Positions 5,399 through 8,239 of a DNA stretch of 8,239 nucleotides are shown piece after piece. The DNA lies in the NCBI GenBank assembly GCA_964515805.1, contig CAZEUZ010000164.1, positions 1 to 8,239 on the forward strand, in the 5' to 3' direction. Below the pieces are notes generated by a model, which searched no databases, was not told the DNA's origin, and saw only the letters and a program-made list of their open reading frames with translations. How positions within the stretch are numbered: position 1 is the first letter of the stretch; the number at the start of each line of letters is the position of its first letter. Source of the stretch: CAZEUZ01 sp964515805 (lineage in GTDB: Bacteria; Pseudomonadota; Gammaproteobacteria; Pseudomonadales; Cellvibrionaceae). Position numbers and translations under genes: made by a program.

Positions 5399-6781
5399 AT
5401 GCCTGTTTACATCTTCTTGATTACCCTCGCCGTTATTGCCGTCATCAGTTTCGCCCTATCAACCCGGGTACAGACAGTCGACGGCTTTTTTAGAGGTTTC
5501 TCTGCAAATGGTAGCGCGCCTCAACTGTGGACCCTGGTACTCTCACAAGTAACCACGTGGATTTTCGCTCGTTCACTGATGACGGCAGCACTGTTGGGAT
5601 ACTATTACGGCATCGCAGGGGCTCTGGCCTATACAGCGTATTATCTCAGCTTTTTTACCGGTGGCTGGATCATCGATCATTTACGTTTCAAACACAAATG
5701 CGGCAATGTCCAAGAATTCATGAACGAACAGTTTGGAGTGACAGGGAGTGCTTGTTATAACTTAGTCATTGCTGTACGCCTTCTCAGTGAAGTATTTTCC
5801 AATCTGATTGTAATCGGCTTAATTTTTGGCATCAGCGGTTCCGCAGATTATTTTTGGGCCATCCTGGCAGTTGCGGTAGTGACTTTCAGCTATTCAATGT
5901 TTGGAGGATTACACGCTTCACTACGCACGGATGTCGCACAGGCAGTTTTAGTCTTTTTTGCACTGATTCTGCTGTTTATCAGCATGTTATTCCATAACGA
6001 TTTTTCAATGCACACTATTTTGGGTTCTTCAGCCGACATTACCAGTCCGGGCTGGGTGCTATTAGTGGTCGCCCTACTGCAGATATGGAGTTACCCGCTT
6101 CATGATCCAGTCATGATGGATCGCGGTTTTTTAGCGGACAGAGAAACCACTAAAAAATCTTTCCGGTATGCTGCATTAATCGCCATGCTCTGCGTCTTTG
6201 CCTTTGCATTACTGGGTGTTTTTTCAGGAACAGTAAAGCTAGCAAACGAAAGTATGATCAGTACCTTGACTCGATTATTCGGCGAAACAACGATGATCAT
6301 TTTTAATATCGCGTTAATTATCTCCGCCGTATCCACTCTGGACTCAACCTTTGCCAGCGCCTCGAAATTAGTAGCTCTCGACATGGGCATTATCAAACCG
6401 ACGGCCACCAATGGGCGAATCGTTATGGCCGCTTTTTTAATCGGAGGCGGTTTTTTTCTACTACTAGGCAGTAAGGATCTTTATGCCGCCGTAGCGGTCA
6501 GCGGCACAGTTTCCATGTTCTTAACGCCGATCATTTTATTTAGTATTTGGGGAGAACGAGAAATTGCACTTTGGCCAATGCTACTAACGTTTATTACGGC
6601 GGTAGGTGGTGGGTTGTTATACATGTTGGAGAGCTCAGGCTACACTAATTTACTGCAACCTCTATTTGGCTATTCGCATAAATATTCCAAGTTACTTATT
6701 ATTTGTATTATCATTTTAGCCACAGGTCTAATTAGTTTTACTATGGGAAAAAAGCATTCAATGCGGCCAAATGGCGGTTAA
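5399..6781 (+). CDS. Sodium:solute symporter family transporter, substrate unknown
   Basis: An inner-membrane secondary transporter of the SSS family (the PutP/SGLT group), which couples uptake of a solute to sodium entry. It has 460 residues and about 13 hydrophobic segments (roughly 2-21, 43-65, 68-92, 118-146, 150-170, 178-198, 217-235, 256-276, 297-325, 340-357, 361-384, 389-410, 430-449). Family marks are FGGLHASLRTDVAQ (168-181) and ISAVSTLDSTFASASKLVALD (308-328). The Ser-Thr-x-Asp-Ser core of the latter sits in the helix supplying the conserved sodium site. It is slightly short for the family. The ATG at 5399 gives a first helix starting at once, as expected, but there is no Shine-Dalgarno. 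It lies 209 bases after spoT, with possible control elements between, and 9 bases before yhbY. Proline, pantothenate, sugar or acetate-type substrates cannot be told apart by reading. Confidence 0.9.
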   Translation: MPVYIFLITLAVIAVISFALSTRVQTVDGFFRGFSANGSAPQLWTLVLSQVTTWIFARSLMTAALLGYYYGIAGALAYTAYYLSFFTGGWIIDHLRFKHKCGNVQEFMNEQFGVTGSACYNLVIAVRLLSEVFSNLIVIGLIFGISGSADYFWAILAVAVVTFSYSMFGGLHASLRTDVAQAVLVFFALILLFISMLFHNDFSMHTILGSSADITSPGWVLLVVALLQIWSYPLHDPVMMDRGFLADRETTKKSFRYAALIAMLCVFAFALLGVFSGTVKLANESMISTLTRLFGETTMIIFNIALIISAVSTLDSTFASASKLVALDMGIIKPTATNGRIVMAAFLIGGGFFLLLGSKDLYAAVAVSGTVSMFLTPIILFSIWGEREIALWPMLLTFITAVGGGLLYMLESSGYTNLLQPLFGYSHKYSKLLIICIIILATGLISFTMGKKHSMRPNGG

Positions 6782-6790
6782 CATCTCACC

Positions 6791-7111
6791 ATGTCAATCA
6801 ATAATCATCAAAAAAAACTATTGCGCAGTATCGGCCATACACTCAAACCGATTGTAACTGTAGCAGGCAATGGGTTAACGGATAGAGTACTGCAAGAAGT
6901 TCGACGCGCGCTCAGTGATCATGAATTGGTAAAAGTAAAATTAGCTATTATTGACCGGCAACAACGCAGCGCAACAATTAACCGTATTTGCCATCTTACT
7001 CAGGCAGAAGCAGTCCAGGCAGTCGGTAAAACGGCACTACTCTACTCCCCCGCGGCGGAACCCAATATAAAATTATCTAATGTAAACATTCACCGGTCAG
7101 CTCTACTATAA
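6791..7111 (+). CDS. yhbY: YhbY, CRM-domain RNA-binding ribosome assembly protein
   Basis: A small protein made almost entirely of one CRM (CRS1-YhbY) domain. In E. coli it associates with precursor 50S subunits and is thought to aid ribosome assembly. The 106 residues begin like the family (QKKLLRSIGHTLKPIVTVAGNGLT). The Gly-Asn-Gly-Leu-Thr at residues 27-31 corresponds to the conserved RNA-contacting loop. It continues with HELVKVKLA and a GKTALLYSP stretch, matching E. coli GKTLVLYRP. The ATG at 6791 is preceded only by a loose GGCGG about 12 bases upstream. With 9 bases between it and the transporter stop, it is probably co-transcribed and coupled. In E. coli yhbY lies beside greA and ftsJ; here its neighbours are a transporter and a convergent PilZ gene. 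Confidence 0.95.
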   Translation: MSINNHQKKLLRSIGHTLKPIVTVAGNGLTDRVLQEVRRALSDHELVKVKLAIIDRQQRSATINRICHLTQAEAVQAVGKTALLYSPAAEPNIKLSNVNIHRSALL

Positions 7112-7132
7112 GCTTGTGAATGGCGCTGTTTT
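7087..7132 (+). terminator. Possible hairpin at the convergent yhbY/PilZ-gene junction
   Basis: CATTCAC (7087-7093) and GTGAATG (7116-7122) form a 7-base stem, and AGCT at 7099-7102 can pair with AGCT at 7111-7114 inside it. A short TTTT (7129-7132) follows on the plus strand after six more bases. The stem overlaps the end of yhbY and lacks a strong T-run, so it is a weak candidate for terminating either transcript. Confidence 0.25.
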
Positions 7133-7138
7133 AAGAAC

Positions 7139-7582
7139 TTATGATTCCTGAGGTTCATCGGTAATTGACGGAAAGCTTGCCGCAAATTTCTCGATCCATT
7201 CAGCGGCAGCTTGTTCACTACTAATAACTCGTCCCTCCTTAGCCTCAACTTTATTTTTATAGTCCTCTATGTGACAAATTTGTTCTACCATACGAGCTGA
7301 AAAAGCTTGCGAACTATCCGCAAACTGCACACCGACGTAAAAACCAACATCCGCTTCACAAGACTCGCACCATTTTACTTTTGCTTTCATTTCGAAACAC
7401 TTTCCATCGACGGGTATGCGGAGAAGCAGCCACTGGCCTGGCTCAATAAACTGCTGGGTGCGAAAAGAGAGGCCGCCGATACTGACATTGGATATAGCGT
7501 CTTGTTGACAGACAGGCACTTCGGTAAAACAATACTCGATAGGCATATCGGATGGGTGGCGGATAAATCTGCGAGTTTGCAT
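7139..7582 (-). CDS. PilZ-domain protein, likely cyclic-di-GMP receptor
   Basis: A 147-residue soluble protein with one PilZ domain over about residues 3-105, followed by a C-terminal tail of about 40 residues without recognisable features. Both halves of the cyclic-di-GMP binding signature are present: Arg4-x-x-x-Arg8 (RRFIR) and Asn32-x-Ser34-x-x-Gly37 (NVSIGG). The protein should therefore bind the nucleotide rather than be a degenerate PilZ. A beta-barrel pattern follows (GQWLLLRIP, FEMKAKVKWCE, VGFYVGVQF). No enzymatic or membrane domain is fused, so it probably acts by binding a partner; motility, surface attachment and exopolysaccharide are the usual outputs of the family. The ATG at 7582 lies 62 bases after the tsaD stop on the same strand, with a candidate promoter in the gap. 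The ribosome-binding site is weak (AGATAGA). It is convergent to yhbY. Confidence 0.92.
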   Translation of the reverse strand: MQTRRFIRHPSDMPIEYCFTEVPVCQQDAISNVSIGGLSFRTQQFIEPGQWLLLRIPVDGKCFEMKAKVKWCESCEADVGFYVGVQFADSSQAFSARMVEQICHIEDYKNKVEAKEGRVISSEQAAAEWIEKFAASFPSITDEPQES

Positions 7583-7610
7583 ATTATTCTATCTAAAAGC
7601 GTTAACGGGG

Positions 7611-7640
7611 ATTTTAGAGCGATAACAAAGAGTATTTCAA
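7611..7640 (-). promoter_or_regulatory. Candidate sigma-70 promoter for the PilZ gene
   Basis: On the minus strand TTGAAA (7640-7635) and TAAAAT (7616-7611) each match five of six consensus bases, with an 18-base spacer. Transcription would begin near 7604, about 20 bases before the PilZ ATG. It begins immediately after the tsaD stop codon, suggesting the PilZ gene can be expressed apart from tsaD. Confidence 0.45.
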
Positions 7641-7644
7641 GGGG

Positions 7645-8239
7645 TTATTGACTTATTTTCGGTAGCTCTTCCAGTGGCCATCGAGGCTTAACCGTGATGG
7701 CCAAATCTTGCTGCTGTTTTGCGATTAGTCGCTGACATCCGGCATAGGCAATCATCGCACCATTATCCGTGCAAAATTCAGGGCGCGCATAAAATACTTT
7801 TGCATGAATTTTTTCAAAGGCACTCTTCAGCTGACTGCGCAAGGACTTATTCGCTGATACGCCACCGGCAACCACTAAGGTTGTCAGCCCTGTCGCCTGC
7901 AGGGCACGACGGCACTTGATGACCAAAGTATTAACAACCGCTTCTTGAAAGGCACAGGCAATATCAGCACAGGTTTGCCTATCGGGCAAACCGTCTTGTT
8001 GCGCATGATTCATTACCGTGTTCAAAGTAAATGTCTTTAGACCACTAAAGCTAAAGTTCAAGCCGGGCTTGTCCACCATTGGACATGGAAATTTAAAACG
8101 GCCCAAGTGGCCAGATTCTGCCAATTTAGCTATTTCAGGACCTCCAGGGTAACCTAAATCTAACATCCTGGCAGCTTTGTCAAATGCCTCACCTGCCGCA
8201 TCATCAACTGATTCACCCAACAAAGTGTAGTGGCCGATA
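7645..8239 (-). CDS. tsaD: tRNA N6-threonylcarbamoyladenosine transferase TsaD, N-terminus cut by window edge
   Basis: TsaD transfers the threonylcarbamoyl group from threonylcarbamoyl-AMP to A37 of ANN-decoding tRNAs, working in the cytoplasm with TsaB and TsaE. About 198 C-terminal codons are visible of a family length near 340. The reading frame continues past the right edge (IGHYT precedes the LLGES block), so a TTG at 8223 is an internal Leu codon, not a start. Diagnostic blocks are LLGESVDDAAGEAFDKAAR, LDLGYPGGP, LNFSFSGLKT, VVAGGVSANKSLR and FCTDNGAMIAYAG. The Asp of the last block corresponds to a conserved metal/nucleotide-site residue. The N-terminal His-x-x-x-His metal site is outside the window. 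The protein ends PLEELPKISQ at the stop 7645-7647. A PilZ gene follows on the same strand after 62 bases. Confidence 0.97.
   Translation of the reverse strand, partial: IGHYTLLGESVDDAAGEAFDKAARMLDLGYPGGPEIAKLAESGHLGRFKFPCPMVDKPGLNFSFSGLKTFTLNTVMNHAQQDGLPDRQTCADIACAFQEAVVNTLVIKCRRALQATGLTTLVVAGGVSANKSLRSQLKSAFEKIHAKVFYARPEFCTDNGAMIAYAGCQRLIAKQQQDLAITVKPRWPLEELPKISQ

Noticed and set aside
6100..6411. Minus-strand open frame of 103 codons inside the symporter gene
   Set aside because: It is the complement of membrane-helix codons and has no independent support.
7307..7651. Plus-strand open frame of 114 codons opposite the PilZ gene
   Set aside because: It overlaps a clear PilZ protein and shows no recognisable features.
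8221..8223. TTG as the start of the gene at the right edge
   Set aside because: The same frame continues upstream with residues that fit TsaD, so this is an internal Leu codon.

Overview
The window looks like a chromosomal housekeeping segment of a free-living gammaproteobacterium with moderate G+C (mid-40s percent by eye). The evidence is the ygfB-pepP pair, the rpoZ-spoT pair, a separate SpoT-type (p)ppGpp enzyme that aligns closely with Escherichia coli SpoT, an omega subunit of the same length as the E. coli one, YhbY and TsaD. The gene order differs from the enterics: gmk is not upstream of rpoZ, and trmH/recG do not follow spoT. No insertion sequence, phage gene, tRNA, rRNA or CRISPR array was seen.

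Left part (1-2336, minus strand): a putative flavin reductase-like FMN protein, then ygfB (UPF0149), then pepP (Xaa-Pro aminopeptidase, C-terminal end outside the window). ygfB and pepP are only a few bases apart and are surely one operon. A 359-base A+T-rich divergent intergenic region (2337-2695) separates this block from the next.

Centre (2696-5189, plus strand): rpoZ and spoT. Omega helps form a (p)ppGpp-binding site on RNA polymerase and SpoT controls the level of that nucleotide, so the pair links the signal with its target. The SpoT hydrolase half is complete, but the synthetase half has lost several residues needed for catalysis, so this SpoT is probably a hydrolase only.

Between spoT and the next gene (5190-5398) lies the most unusual non-coding DNA of the window. 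A degenerate array with a 22-base period straddles the spoT stop codon. It is followed by two similar 22-base, partly palindromic elements and a perfect TATAAT only 12 bases before a transporter start codon that lacks a Shine-Dalgarno sequence.

Right part: a 13-helix sodium:solute symporter of unknown substrate and yhbY (ribosome assembly), 9 bases apart on the plus strand. Convergent to them on the minus strand are a PilZ (cyclic-di-GMP receptor) protein and tsaD (tRNA t6A synthesis, N-terminal part outside the window). The PilZ gene appears to have its own promoter downstream of tsaD.

No complete new multi-gene system is evident. The items worth following are the catalytically eroded SpoT synthetase, the 22-base array, and the regulatory region of the transporter.
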